Shown: positions 8,713 to 17,621 of the stretch, one piece after another
How the letters are laid out: each line of letters opens with the position of its first letter
Position numbering within the stretch: the first letter of the stretch is position 1
Source: PoT sp049331405
Lineage (GTDB): Bacteria; Planctomycetota; Planctomycetia; Isosphaerales; Isosphaeraceae
Length of the DNA: 64,000 nucleotides
Assembly: GCF_049331405.1 (NCBI RefSeq)
Contig: NZ_CP186274.1
Span: forward strand, 4,340,001 to 4,404,000
Direction: 5' to 3'
Notes under the pieces: model-generated
Seen by the model: only the letters and a program-made list of their open reading frames with translations
What the model was told of the DNA's origin: nothing
The model's database searches: none
Position numbers and translations under genes: made by a program

Positions 8713-10815
8713 ATGTCGCATCGACGCCTGATCCTCTTTTGCTCGATCGTCTTTGCAGCCGCCGGCCAGGTTTCGGCGGAGGATCTACCTCCATTGGTCC
8801 GTTCGGCCGCGAGTGGCCCTTGGTCCGCACCGTCGACCTGGGAAGGTGGCAAGCTCCCTGCGGAAGGGAGCCGCGTCCAGGTCAAGGGCGGCCACACGGT
8901 CGTCTATGACCTCAATGAAGGCGCAGCAATCCGCTCGATTCACGTCGCGGGTATCCTCGAGTTCGCCCGAGATCGCGATACCCGTCTCGAGGTCGGACTG
9001 ATCAAGGTTCAGCCCGGGGACGACGCCAGCGAGAACGGCTTCGATTGCGATGCTCACGGCGCGATGGAATCGAACGGTTCCCGCCCGGCCCTGCTGGTCG
9101 GCCTGCCCGGCGAGCCGATCCCCGCCGGTAAGAAAGCCTTAATCCGACTCAAGCACTTCAAAGGCCTGGATCCGGTCACTTGCCCCGCGATCATCTCCTG
9201 CGGTGGCCGCATGGAATTCCACGGCGCACCCTTGGAAAGGACATGGGTCAAGCTCGGCCGCGAGGCCTATCGCGACGAGCCGATCGTACTGCTCAAGCAG
9301 TCCGAGATCGCCGGCTGGAAGCCCGGGGATCACCTGATCCTCACCGGGACGACACGGCAGTTCGGCTACAAGCAGACGCGGACCGTCAGCGTCGCCGAGC
9401 GTCCCTCGACCGAGGAGCGGCACCTCAAGTCGATCAAGTCGTATGTTGAGAGCGGGCTCGCGCTGGTCACGCTCGACAAGCCCCTCGAGTTCGACCATCG
9501 CGCCCAGGGGGACTATCGCGCCGAGGTCGCCAACCTGACCCGCAATGTCGTCGTCGAGTCGGCCGATCCCGACGGGGTCCGCGGGCATACGATGTATCAC
9601 AAGCATTCGTCGGGCTCGATCTCGTACGCCGAGTTCCGTCACCTCGGCAAGGAAGGCGTGCTCGGCAAGTATAGCCTGCACTTCCACCTCGCGGGCGAGT
9701 CGATGCGAGGCGGCTCCGTCATCGGGGCGTCGATTTGGGACAGCAAGAATCGCTGGATCACCGTCCACGGCACGAGCTACCTCGTCTTCCGCGACAATGT
9801 CGGTTACAAGTCGGTGGGCCACGGCTTCTTCCTCGAGGACGGCACCGAGACACGCAACGTCTTCGACCGCAACCTCGCCGTGATGGCACTCCGTGGTAAG
9901 CCGCTGCCGGATCAGGTCCTGCCGTATGACAAGAATCTCGGCTCGGGCTTCTGGTGGGCCAACAGCCTGAACACGTTCACAAATAACGTGGCGGCCGAGT
10001 GCGATCAGGACGGCTTCCGCTTCGAGGTCTTCGCAGGCGACGGCTTCGATCCCTCGCTGCGCGTGCTCCAGCCGGACGGGAAGCGGGAGAAGACGGATAT
10101 CCGCACCCTGCCCTTCATCCGGTTCGAGAATAATGAGGCCCACTGCCAGCGTTTCTTCGGCTTCAACCTCGGCGGGTTCAGCGACGGAGGTGTGCCGGGT
10201 TACCCTGGCCCCGGCGGAAAGATTGAGGACGTCGATGGCGTGGGCCCCGACCGTCGTCACCCGTTCTTGATCAAGAATTACCGGGCGTGGGACACGCACT
10301 GGGCCTTCCATGCTGGATCCCCCTCAGTCCGGGCCGAGGGCATGGATCTCTACGACTCGCAGTACGGCATCTGGCGGACCGTGATGGATCATCACGAGTA
10401 TTCGTCGTTGAAGATGGATCGAATCATCTCGATGGGAATCTTCCTGCCCAGGCCGGGCAGGTCCGCCAAGGATGATCCGATCTCGTTCCTCCAACCCGTC
10501 GACGACTTTCCTCCTTCGACCATGATTACGGGCGTTACTCCGATCGAGTCAACCTCTGGATTGGGACGGCGAGTGAGAGTGCGGGGCGCGAGTTGCGACA
10601 ATTCCGAGATTCGTCGCGTACTCGTCAATGGCCACGAGGCGAGCCCAACCCGGCAGAACTTCGCCGAGTGGGAACTCGAACTCGAACTGACGCAGGGGGA
10701 GTCTCAGACCATCACGGCCCACGCGGAAGACTCAGCCGGCAACCGCGAAAAAGTCCCTCACGCGATTCCTTTGAGCAGCCCTTCTCATACGCTCGCAAGA
10801 CGAGCACACGAGTGA
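8713..10815 (+). CDS. Secreted G8-domain beta-helix protein, CEMIP/TMEM2-like
   Basis: A 700-residue secreted protein. Residues 1-22 are a signal peptide. A G8 domain follows at about 28-130: WSAPSTWEGGKLPAEGSRVQV, then GHTVVYDLNEGAAIRSIHVAG and a GILEFARDRDTRLEV-type end. A right-handed beta-helix region covers about 150-560. His323-Phe-His325 (LHFHLAG) and His370 in VGHGFFLEDGTETRN resemble the HFH and GHCFFLEDG segments of animal CEMIP and TMEM2, which degrade hyaluronan. The C-terminus (about 600-690) looks like a beta-sandwich. ATG at 8713 follows an AAGGAG site, and it is third in the set with DUF1559 and the lipoprotein. The enzyme role is inferred; polysaccharide binding is the safer statement. 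Confidence 0.8.
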   Translation: MSHRRLILFCSIVFAAAGQVSAEDLPPLVRSAASGPWSAPSTWEGGKLPAEGSRVQVKGGHTVVYDLNEGAAIRSIHVAGILEFARDRDTRLEVGLIKVQPGDDASENGFDCDAHGAMESNGSRPALLVGLPGEPIPAGKKALIRLKHFKGLDPVTCPAIISCGGRMEFHGAPLERTWVKLGREAYRDEPIVLLKQSEIAGWKPGDHLILTGTTRQFGYKQTRTVSVAERPSTEERHLKSIKSYVESGLALVTLDKPLEFDHRAQGDYRAEVANLTRNVVVESADPDGVRGHTMYHKHSSGSISYAEFRHLGKEGVLGKYSLHFHLAGESMRGGSVIGASIWDSKNRWITVHGTSYLVFRDNVGYKSVGHGFFLEDGTETRNVFDRNLAVMALRGKPLPDQVLPYDKNLGSGFWWANSLNTFTNNVAAECDQDGFRFEVFAGDGFDPSLRVLQPDGKREKTDIRTLPFIRFENNEAHCQRFFGFNLGGFSDGGVPGYPGPGGKIEDVDGVGPDRRHPFLIKNYRAWDTHWAFHAGSPSVRAEGMDLYDSQYGIWRTVMDHHEYSSLKMDRIISMGIFLPRPGRSAKDDPISFLQPVDDFPPSTMITGVTPIESTSGLGRRVRVRGASCDNSEIRRVLVNGHEASPTRQNFAEWELELELTQGESQTITAHAEDSAGNREKVPHAIPLSSPSHTLARRAHE

Positions 10816-10840
10816 TTTTTGCGCCTGCAGGTTGATGACG

Positions 10841-10880
10841 GGCTCGCCGGTCATCACTCGCGTGAGTTGACCGGCGAGCC
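10841..10880 (+). terminator. Strong hairpin terminator after the G8 gene
   Basis: GGCTCGCCGGTCA (10841-10853) pairs perfectly with TGACCGGCGAGCC (10868-10880). The loop itself forms an inner ACTC/GAGT stem. The sequence downstream is GATCGCTTTCTGG, a weak U-run. The hairpin lies 25 bases after the stop. Confidence 0.7.
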
Positions 10881-11692
10881 GATCGCTTTCTGGGCTAGGG
10901 CGATTTACGTCTTGTGCTTTGAGTCAAGTCATGCGGGAGAAGACCTGGAATCTTGATTCGGATTCGAAACCTTGTTGGTCATGACTCATCGATCAAGCAC
11001 CGGACGTGACAGACCTTCTTTATTTCCAGGGCTTGCTGTTGCCATGCGAATTGAACGGTATTAACTCAATTTCATTCCAACTTTTCTAATATCGATCACC
11101 TGCCCCGTTCTGATCGGAAGACACAGCCGGTCGTCAATCCGCGCCGACCTTTGCTGCTCCTACTCAATGATATGCAGCAGTCTCGGAGGAAGTGATCGTG
11201 CAAGTCGAACGAATTTGAGAATCAACAAATCGAATCAATTTTTCAGATTATCATCATAAAATAATATGGCAGATCATCTGACCCGGATGGTCTTAATCCG
11301 AATGCAACGACTTCGCGATCCGAAATGGTGGATTTTATCGACATTGCAAATCGGGAGGGTTGCACCACTTCGTTCGATATTTGCTGCAAAGACATCCGAA
11401 TAACTTCGGGGTTACTGAATGAGTTGGGCCGATTGAGCACCTTGAACGAAATACGCAAAAACTTCAAGTAGGGCAAGTCCTGACATACTCGTGAGTTGCA
11501 GCAATCGAATCTATTCTGGAAAAAAACGTTTTGCTTCTCGACTGTCTCCTGCCTAAAGTAACCTACTCTCGGGCGACGTCGCCCCGGCTGCGGCCCTTGT
11601 TTTTCGACAGCTTCGCTCTCGAAGCATGGTTCGGTCCGCTGCCTTCACCGCGGTCAAGGGTTTCGGGTTTTCCAGACCCGGAGGTTATACCC
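10881..11692. other. Long AT-rich gene-poor stretch
   Basis: About 810 bases with base composition unlike the GC-rich genes on either side, especially 11030-11530. Open frames are short and lack credible starts. The minus frame 11243-11476 was judged unconvincing. No tRNA, repeat or mobile element could be recognised. It may be a regulatory region or a decayed insert. Confidence 0.4.
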
Positions 11693-12007
11693 ATGCTGGT
11701 CTACGCTGCTGCGTTCGTTGTGCTTGCTGCCTCTCTCACGATCCTGGCCAAGGTTGTCGACACCGTACGTTCGTTGTCGTCTCGCCAACAGCGATGCCCG
11801 CGTTGCCACAATTCTTTCTCGTTGAAGCGAACGCCCCGCTCCCAGTTCGATCGCTTCCTGGGACGGTTGATCGAGAGCCGACGGTACCAATGTCTTGTCT
11901 GCCGTTGGAGTGGGCTGTTGCGTGAGGAATCGGCCCCGCTGTCGGCGGCCCCCTCACCTTTCACCAGCGCCGATCTTCCGATCCTTCACGACGTCCAGCA
12001 GGCCTGA
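11693..12007 (+). CDS. Small membrane protein with a zinc ribbon
   Basis: A 104-residue protein of unknown function. Residues 2-20 form one hydrophobic helix (VYAAAFVVLAASLTILA), and the rest is likely cytoplasmic. Cys35-x-x-Cys38 (CPRC) and Cys67-x-x-Cys70 (CLVC), each followed by a hydrophobic or aromatic step, form a zinc-ribbon-like pair. The intervening stretch is rich in Arg (RTPRSQFDRFLGRLIESRR). ATG at 11693 follows CGGAGG at 11680-11685. It stands alone in a gene-poor region. The paired CxxC motifs and good start make a real gene likely; a nucleic-acid or protein-binding role is only a guess. Confidence 0.6.
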   Translation: MLVYAAAFVVLAASLTILAKVVDTVRSLSSRQQRCPRCHNSFSLKRTPRSQFDRFLGRLIESRRYQCLVCRWSGLLREESAPLSAAPSPFTSADLPILHDVQQA

Positions 12008-12772
12008 GACTGACCGATCCGAGCATCTGCGAATGAGGGGCCGTTGGCTCGAGGCCTCCGGCCCCGGCTTCTCTTTCACTCACACCATTCCAATTCGCTC
12101 AGACTCGACTCCTTTCCCCAGATCACCACCACGTAGTACTTTTACTCAAGCACTGGCCACGAACACCGACCGAATCGATTCATCAGTCGAGTTCAGCGTA
12201 TATTATGATCCCGATCTGGCCCCAGCCTCGAGCGGAGATATTCATCAACTCCGAAAGTCTGTGCCCGCCCAACTCGCGTCCCGGTGACGAGTAGAGACTT
12301 ATTGCTGGCTAACGCATGATAAAAGTCATTTGAAATCGGAACCAGTTTCAACACATCTCGTTACCATATTTTGTATCCATCACTTTTCACTTCGCAATTG
12401 CCGCCTGCGCGGACACACATCCCAGCAACTTATCACCATAATCACATTGAATCGCCTCAAGGGGGCACCCCATCATCGGGAGGACGATCAGGAAATCAAC
12501 TCCTGATTCAGGTCTCCCTAAGCGATGTGAAGTCGCGGACTTAAGCCCTTGAAGCAGGACCGCAGGCTCGCGGCCATGGCTCTGCACGCTCCCGGAATCT
12601 CGAGGATGAATGGAAGACGGAAACGTCCTCTCGCCCGGTATCGAAGATGCAACCTACTCCTCGATGATTGCCGATTCGCAAATTGACGCCATGCGGACTT
12701 GCTCGATACGAACGTAGGGCGATGCGATCGGCGGATCCACATAAATTCTTTTCGAATGCGTGGAGAACATCG
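12008..12772. other. Gene-poor stretch, nothing recognised
   Basis: 765 bases in which every frame gives either short or low-complexity translations without good starts. Composition is mixed. No RNA gene, repeat or hairpin stood out. Confidence 0.4.
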
Positions 12773-13045
12773 ATGCTCTGGACATTCATCTTCAGCGATG
12801 CCCAAGGCCTTCAAACCTATCAATCCACCACGGATACGGACGACGTCAAGGACGCCATACGAGTTTGGGGACAGAAACGTGAGCCGATCGTCGGTATGAC
12901 GGATGAGGAAAGGACCAGCCTATTAGACTCGATCGACGAGCTCCTGGTTGGGGAAGAAGTTCCGTTCAGAAATGTATGGTCATTCAGTGTCCATTTTTAC
13001 TATTCTTCGATAACATTCAAAGTCATCAAAACTGTCGAGACGTAA
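12773..13045 (+). CDS. Small hypothetical protein, 90 aa
   Basis: A 90-residue acidic protein that I do not recognise. It begins MLWTFIFSDAQGLQTYQSTTDT, has a GMTDEERTSLLDSIDELLVGEE helix-like middle, and ends with an aromatic SFSVHFYYSSITFKVIKTVET stretch that looks like beta strands. No signal peptide or cysteine motif is present. A TGGAGAAC site precedes the ATG at 12773; an upstream in-frame ATG at 12668 gives a less natural Arg/His-rich extension. Its base composition is lower in GC than its neighbours, in keeping with the surrounding atypical region. Its role is unknown. Confidence 0.5.
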   Translation: MLWTFIFSDAQGLQTYQSTTDTDDVKDAIRVWGQKREPIVGMTDEERTSLLDSIDELLVGEEVPFRNVWSFSVHFYYSSITFKVIKTVET

Positions 13046-13512
13046 GAGATTTCCAGTTCGACTGCGATGGATGCAGAGATTCGTGTTCCCAATCAATCGA
13101 CCAGAAAGTCCGAGTTCGCTTAAGCGTCAAAATCAAATCAGGCGTCGTGAGCACCGCCTCTGTCACGCGGGGGAGCGAGGCTCAGCTGGTCGGGGGTAGG
13201 GACATGCCGCGCCTTGAAATAAACAATATTAGATATTAATTTTTTTGTGCACAAGAGTCGCAAGCAACTTTGCCTCACCACACGGTCGAGTCGAACAGTC
13301 CCGCCCCCTTCACTTGAACATCTCGATGCCAATTAGTGAGCAGCAGACTTCCCGCCAAAGAACAGCCCATCGGCGTTTCCCCCATCCTGTTACCACGTCT
13401 TGCGCTCATGAATTCCTTGATTCTCTCACGGAATTCTCAGAATCATGAAATGCAACCTCCTCCTTCGCTGCACTAGCTTTGAGAGTTAACCCATCAGGGG
13501 AGGATCTGAGCT
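13046..13512. other. Intergenic region before the sigma/di-heme fusion gene
   Basis: 467 bases, lower in GC than the gene that follows, with no supported ORF. It presumably contains the promoter for the fusion gene; a GGGGAGGATC-like purine run near 13497-13506 provides its ribosome-binding site. Confidence 0.4.
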
Positions 13513-15888
13513 ATGGCGCATGGGGTAATGGCGGGGCCTCCGGTGGTGAAAGAGCCCGAAGACAGTGAGATCGTAGGAGTTGCTACCGACGGCCAGACCC
13601 TGGGGCGATTCCTCTCCTTATCAGGCGATGATGCCGAGGCAGCGTTTGCGTCGATCGTCGACCGACACGGCGCGATGGTCTTGCGTGTTTGCCTCGACGT
13701 CATCGGCGAGCGCGAGGAGGCGAGAGACGCAACCCAGGCGGTCTTTCTCATCCTCGCGAGCAGGGCCCGCTCGATCCGGAAGCCCGAGGCACTGAGCCCA
13801 TGGCTGCACGGCGTTGCTCTCCGAGTGGCGAGGCGAGCAAGAGCCGAAGGTATTCGAAGGAGAGTCGCCGAGCGGAGAAAGGCCGAAGGTATGCAGAACC
13901 GCCAATCGCATTGGCCGGATAATGACGCAATACTAGGATTCGGCGTGTTGCATGAGGAGGTCGATCGACTCCCTGAGAATTATCGGAGCCCACTCATCCT
14001 GTGCTATCTGCAAGGGATGACCCAGGCCGAGGCCGCCAAGGTCCTCGGCTGGCCCCTGGGGACTGTCCAGATTCGACTGCATCGCGGGCGAGAGCGACTC
14101 CGATCGCGTTTGACGCGCCGAGGAATCGGCCTCGGGGCCCCGCTGACCTTCCCAGTCTTAGCGGCGATGCATCTTTCAGTCGGGCGAGAGTGGGCCGAAA
14201 CAACGGCCGCGGCGGCCGTAAGATTCGCGGCGGGGAAAAACGCGGCGGGATTAGTCTCGTCGAACGTGATGCGTCTCGCGGAATCGGCCCTGCCAACCAT
14301 GTTTTACCTCCATGTAAAGACGATCGTCTCGCTTGTGCTGGCATTTTTACTCTTCGTGGTCATTCTTCAAGCGACGAGTCCACGACCGGGACCGGGCGTC
14401 ACCGGATCCCAGGCGGCAGTGCCTCCGTTAGCAGCCGAATTATCCACTCATCCCAACTCCACACTTCAAACGGGTCGGCAATCGAACCGGGGGGCAACAA
14501 AAGCGGCCAAACTCGACTCCAACATTCTCCCCGAGGATGTTCAGCCTGAAGCGAGCCAGAGGAAGGTCGAATCCGTCGAGCCGGTGCGCCCTTCCGGGCG
14601 GTATCTCGCGATGAACCCAGCCCATCTTCCCATGAACAGGGAACAGGTGCGGGGGAGCGAGTTGTTTGAAAGGGACTGGATCAAGGATGACGCGAGGAGT
14701 CATGGAGGAGATGGCCTTGGGCCGGTGTTCAACGGCACCTCGTGCGTCGCCTGCCACTTTCAAGGGGGTACGGGAGGGGCCGGCGGCATCGATCAGAACA
14801 TCGAGATCGCGACATTCCATGACCGATCGAGCCAATCGCCCGGGTTCTTTTATTCGTTCAGCATGGACCTGGGCGCCGGGCAGTTCCAGTACCAGATGGG
14901 TAATACCGCGGGAAGGCACTCTCGCTTGGAACCTGGGTTCGACCCAGTGACACTTTCTGCAATCCATCCCGGTTTTCGCCAGGGGCGAAGCGTCGTGCTT
15001 CATCGCTACGGGACTGACCCGGCCTATAACCACTGGCGAGGCACGGTGCCCGGACAACATGGGGCCATCCAGGTGAGGATCTCGCAGCGAAACCCGACGC
15101 CCCTCTTCGGCGTGGGATTGATCGATGCAATCCCCGACGAGGCCATAGAGGCCATCGCCAGGAAGAAACTGCCGAGTTCCACCGGCATCAAAGGACGAGT
15201 GAGCCGCCTCAAAGACGGGCGAATCGGCCGTTTCGGCTGGAAGGCTCAGACGGCGACGCTCAAGGAGTTCGTCATGTCGGCAGCTTCCGGCGAGATGGGG
15301 CTCGAACTTCCCGAACAACATCAGGCGGGGGACCCCCGGTTCCCGGGACGCGGAGCCAATGGGCTCGACATGGACGCCAACGAATGCTTCGCCCTGGTCA
15401 CGTTCGTGAAGGAGCTCCCCGCCCCAGGTGCGATCAATCCCGCCGACGATCATGAAGCCGTGCAGATCAAGGCGGGGGCCGATATTTTCAAGACCATCGG
15501 GTGCGGTCACTGCCACACCCCGAACCTCGGCGGGGCCGAAGGGATCTACAGCGACTTACTCCTTCACGACATGAGCCCCGTGCTCGAGGATGTCGGCAGC
15601 TATAACGTCTTCGTCGAGAACCAACCCAACGCAGGTAACGAAGCCGGCGACCCTTCGTCGGTCGGTGCCGCGGGCTTCCGCGAGTGGCGGACGCCCCCAC
15701 TCTGGGGACTGCGAGACTCAGGGCCCTATCTCCACGACGGCCGGGCTTCGAGCATCGAGCAAGCGATCACCCTGCACGCCGGGCAGGGAGCGACCTCGGC
15801 GAGGCGATATGCCGACCTCTCCCCAAGGCGGAAGCGGCAGCTGAAAGCCTTCCTCAAGTCACTCGCGGCCCCGACCCGCCAGCGTTGA
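13513..15888 (+). CDS. ECF sigma factor fused through a membrane helix to a di-heme oxidoreductase
   Basis: A 791-residue fusion. Residues 40-110 are sigma region 2 (FASIVDRHGAMVLRVCLDVIGEREEARDATQAVFLILASRA). Residues 145-200 are region 4 (LPENYRSPLILCYLQGMTQAEAAKVLGWPLGTVQIRLHRGRERLRSRL), of the planctomycete ECF01-Gob type. A transmembrane helix spans about 266-287, followed by a polar linker. Residues 360-785 form a DHOR domain (formerly DUF1111; thiol-oxidoreductase/peroxidase-like) with two c-heme sites, C411VACH415 and C664GHCH668, and the conserved WRTPPLWGLRDSGPYLHDGRASS segment. The topology would place sigma in the cytoplasm and the hemes outside. The reading frame is continuous with a good ATG and ribosome-binding site. 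Redox control of transcription is inferred. Confidence 0.9.
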   Translation: MAHGVMAGPPVVKEPEDSEIVGVATDGQTLGRFLSLSGDDAEAAFASIVDRHGAMVLRVCLDVIGEREEARDATQAVFLILASRARSIRKPEALSPWLHGVALRVARRARAEGIRRRVAERRKAEGMQNRQSHWPDNDAILGFGVLHEEVDRLPENYRSPLILCYLQGMTQAEAAKVLGWPLGTVQIRLHRGRERLRSRLTRRGIGLGAPLTFPVLAAMHLSVGREWAETTAAAAVRFAAGKNAAGLVSSNVMRLAESALPTMFYLHVKTIVSLVLAFLLFVVILQATSPRPGPGVTGSQAAVPPLAAELSTHPNSTLQTGRQSNRGATKAAKLDSNILPEDVQPEASQRKVESVEPVRPSGRYLAMNPAHLPMNREQVRGSELFERDWIKDDARSHGGDGLGPVFNGTSCVACHFQGGTGGAGGIDQNIEIATFHDRSSQSPGFFYSFSMDLGAGQFQYQMGNTAGRHSRLEPGFDPVTLSAIHPGFRQGRSVVLHRYGTDPAYNHWRGTVPGQHGAIQVRISQRNPTPLFGVGLIDAIPDEAIEAIARKKLPSSTGIKGRVSRLKDGRIGRFGWKAQTATLKEFVMSAASGEMGLELPEQHQAGDPRFPGRGANGLDMDANECFALVTFVKELPAPGAINPADDHEAVQIKAGADIFKTIGCGHCHTPNLGGAEGIYSDLLLHDMSPVLEDVGSYNVFVENQPNAGNEAGDPSSVGAAGFREWRTPPLWGLRDSGPYLHDGRASSIEQAITLHAGQGATSARRYADLSPRRKRQLKAFLKSLAAPTRQR

Positions 15889-15906
15889 AATTCCATCAAA
15901 CTCACC

Positions 15907-17439
15907 CTACTTGATCGGGGCGAGGCCATCCGCCGCGGGGCCGTTCACAACCCGGCCGTTCGGGCTGAATCGGCTCCCGTGGCAGGGACAATCCCAAGTG
16001 GATTCGGCGGAGTTCCAGTGCACGACGCATCCCAGATGCGGGCAGATGGCCGTCATGCGATGGAGTTCTCCGGACGGATCTCGGTAGGCTGCGATCTTCT
16101 TGAGGCCTTCGCGGATCACGCCACCGGAGCCGGGGGCGATGTCGTCGACCGAAGAGACGTCCCCCCCCTTGACCAGGTCGGTGTATTGCATGGCGACGTT
16201 GATATTCTCGCGGGCAAAGTCCTTGGCGGCCCAGGGAGTCTTTCGGGACGGGTCGTAGAGCGTGGCCCAGGGATTCGTCCGGCCGGCGATCAGGTCGGAA
16301 AGGATCATGCCGGCGATGGTGCCGTAGGTCATGCCGTTGCCCGAGGTACCGGTCGCGATATAAACATTTTTCGCGTCGAGCGGGTTATGTCCGATGAAGG
16401 CGAGGCCGTCGAAGGGTTCGACTACCTGCCCCGACCAGTGGAAGTCGACGGCCACAATCATCGGGAAATGCTCGCGGGCCCAGGCCTCCAGGCGTGCGAA
16501 TCGCTCGTCCATGTCGTCCGCCTGGCCGGTCTTGTGGTCCTCGCCGCCGACGATCAGGATGTCGTGCTCGCCGGAGCCGTCGACGGCCGAGACGCGCTGG
16601 ACTCGGGCGTAATGATAGGGATCGGCCGTATCCCAGTAGAGGGCCGAGAAGACGGTTCCGGTCGGGACCCGAGCCCCTATGACGTAGCTTCGATAGGGAT
16701 ATTGCTTCGTGTGGATCGTCATCCGGTCGTTGAACGGGACATTCGTGGCCACCACGACAGAGCCTGCGGAGACGGTGTGGCCGTCGGCTGTTTTCACTTT
16801 CGCCTGGGAACCGCCGTCGACCCGCTCAACGTGTGAGCCGGTGAAGATCCGCCCGCCGCGTTGCGTGATCGCCGAGGCCAGGCCCGCGAGGTATTTCAGG
16901 GGGTGGAATTGCGCCTGGCCGGGGAATCGGAGACTTGGCCCCGTGTCGAATCCACTGATCGGGGCACGCGGGACGACCTCGGTCTTGAGGCCGATGTTGC
17001 CCGTCGCGACCCACTCGCGATCGAGCAACTCTTTCGAACCGCCGGGGGGGACGAAGAGGTATCCGTCGATACGTTCGAAGTCGCAGGTAAAGTCTTCATC
17101 CTTGATGATCTGCTCGATTTTGTCGATGGCCGCGGCGTGGCTTTCGGCGGCGAGGCGTGCCCCTTTCTGACCGTGGAGGCGTTCGAGTTCGAGATACCGC
17201 TTATCGAGGGCGGCGGTCAAGTGCGCGGTCGTCCTGCCGGTCTCGCCTCCCCCGATGGCCCCGTCGTCGAGCACGATGACGGACTTGCCCTCGAGCGCGA
17301 GCAAATAGGCCGTGGTCAGGCCGGCGATCCCCGCGCCAATCACGCAGACATCGGCCTCGGTATTCTCCGAGAGTTGCGTGTATTTCGGCACTGCCGCCGC
17401 CATCCAGACGGAATTCGTTCGCCCCGAATCGCTCGGCAT
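15907..17439 (-). CDS. FAD-dependent oxidoreductase with C-terminal Rieske [2Fe-2S] domain
   Basis: A 510-residue two-domain protein. Residues 30-400 are a DAO-type FAD enzyme: dinucleotide loop VIGAGIAG (33-40), ETGRTTAHLTAAL, and an IATGTSGNGMTYGTIAG segment near the flavin. The last 90 residues are a Rieske domain. Its cluster ligands are Cys466 and His468 (CPHLGC) and Cys484 and His487 (CPCH), with Cys471 and Cys486 placed for the structural disulfide. It resembles the B. subtilis YhfW family. The substrate is unknown; the Rieske centre probably passes electrons to or from FAD. ATG at 17439 has AAAGG upstream. It converges on the sigma/di-heme gene with an 18-base gap. A redox link is possible but unproven. 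Confidence 0.9.
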   Translation of the reverse strand: MPSDSGRTNSVWMAAAVPKYTQLSENTEADVCVIGAGIAGLTTAYLLALEGKSVIVLDDGAIGGGETGRTTAHLTAALDKRYLELERLHGQKGARLAAESHAAAIDKIEQIIKDEDFTCDFERIDGYLFVPPGGSKELLDREWVATGNIGLKTEVVPRAPISGFDTGPSLRFPGQAQFHPLKYLAGLASAITQRGGRIFTGSHVERVDGGSQAKVKTADGHTVSAGSVVVATNVPFNDRMTIHTKQYPYRSYVIGARVPTGTVFSALYWDTADPYHYARVQRVSAVDGSGEHDILIVGGEDHKTGQADDMDERFARLEAWAREHFPMIVAVDFHWSGQVVEPFDGLAFIGHNPLDAKNVYIATGTSGNGMTYGTIAGMILSDLIAGRTNPWATLYDPSRKTPWAAKDFARENINVAMQYTDLVKGGDVSSVDDIAPGSGGVIREGLKKIAAYRDPSGELHRMTAICPHLGCVVHWNSAESTWDCPCHGSRFSPNGRVVNGPAADGLAPIK

Positions 17440-17621
17440 GCTGCACCTTTTCTCGAGCCTGGTTCATTCGATTCGATCGGATAAGCTTTCTCAATAATCT
17501 CGCAACTCTCGTACCCGCGAACTCGGCGGTTCCGGATCGATCTACTTCGCGGAAAGGTCCTGGCCCCCAGGATGCTTCGAGGCAAGCGGTCTCAACCCTC
17601 CGGGATTGTTAACGACCGGGC

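Noticed and set aside
11243..11476. 77-codon minus-strand frame in the AT-rich region
   Set aside because: No good start or ribosome-binding site, no recognisable domain, and stop-poor frames are common by chance in such sequence.
13513..15888. Possibility that the sigma and di-heme parts are two genes joined by error
   Set aside because: No stop, start or ribosome-binding site is visible between residues 260 and 370, and the linker is continuous; the fusion is the simpler reading.
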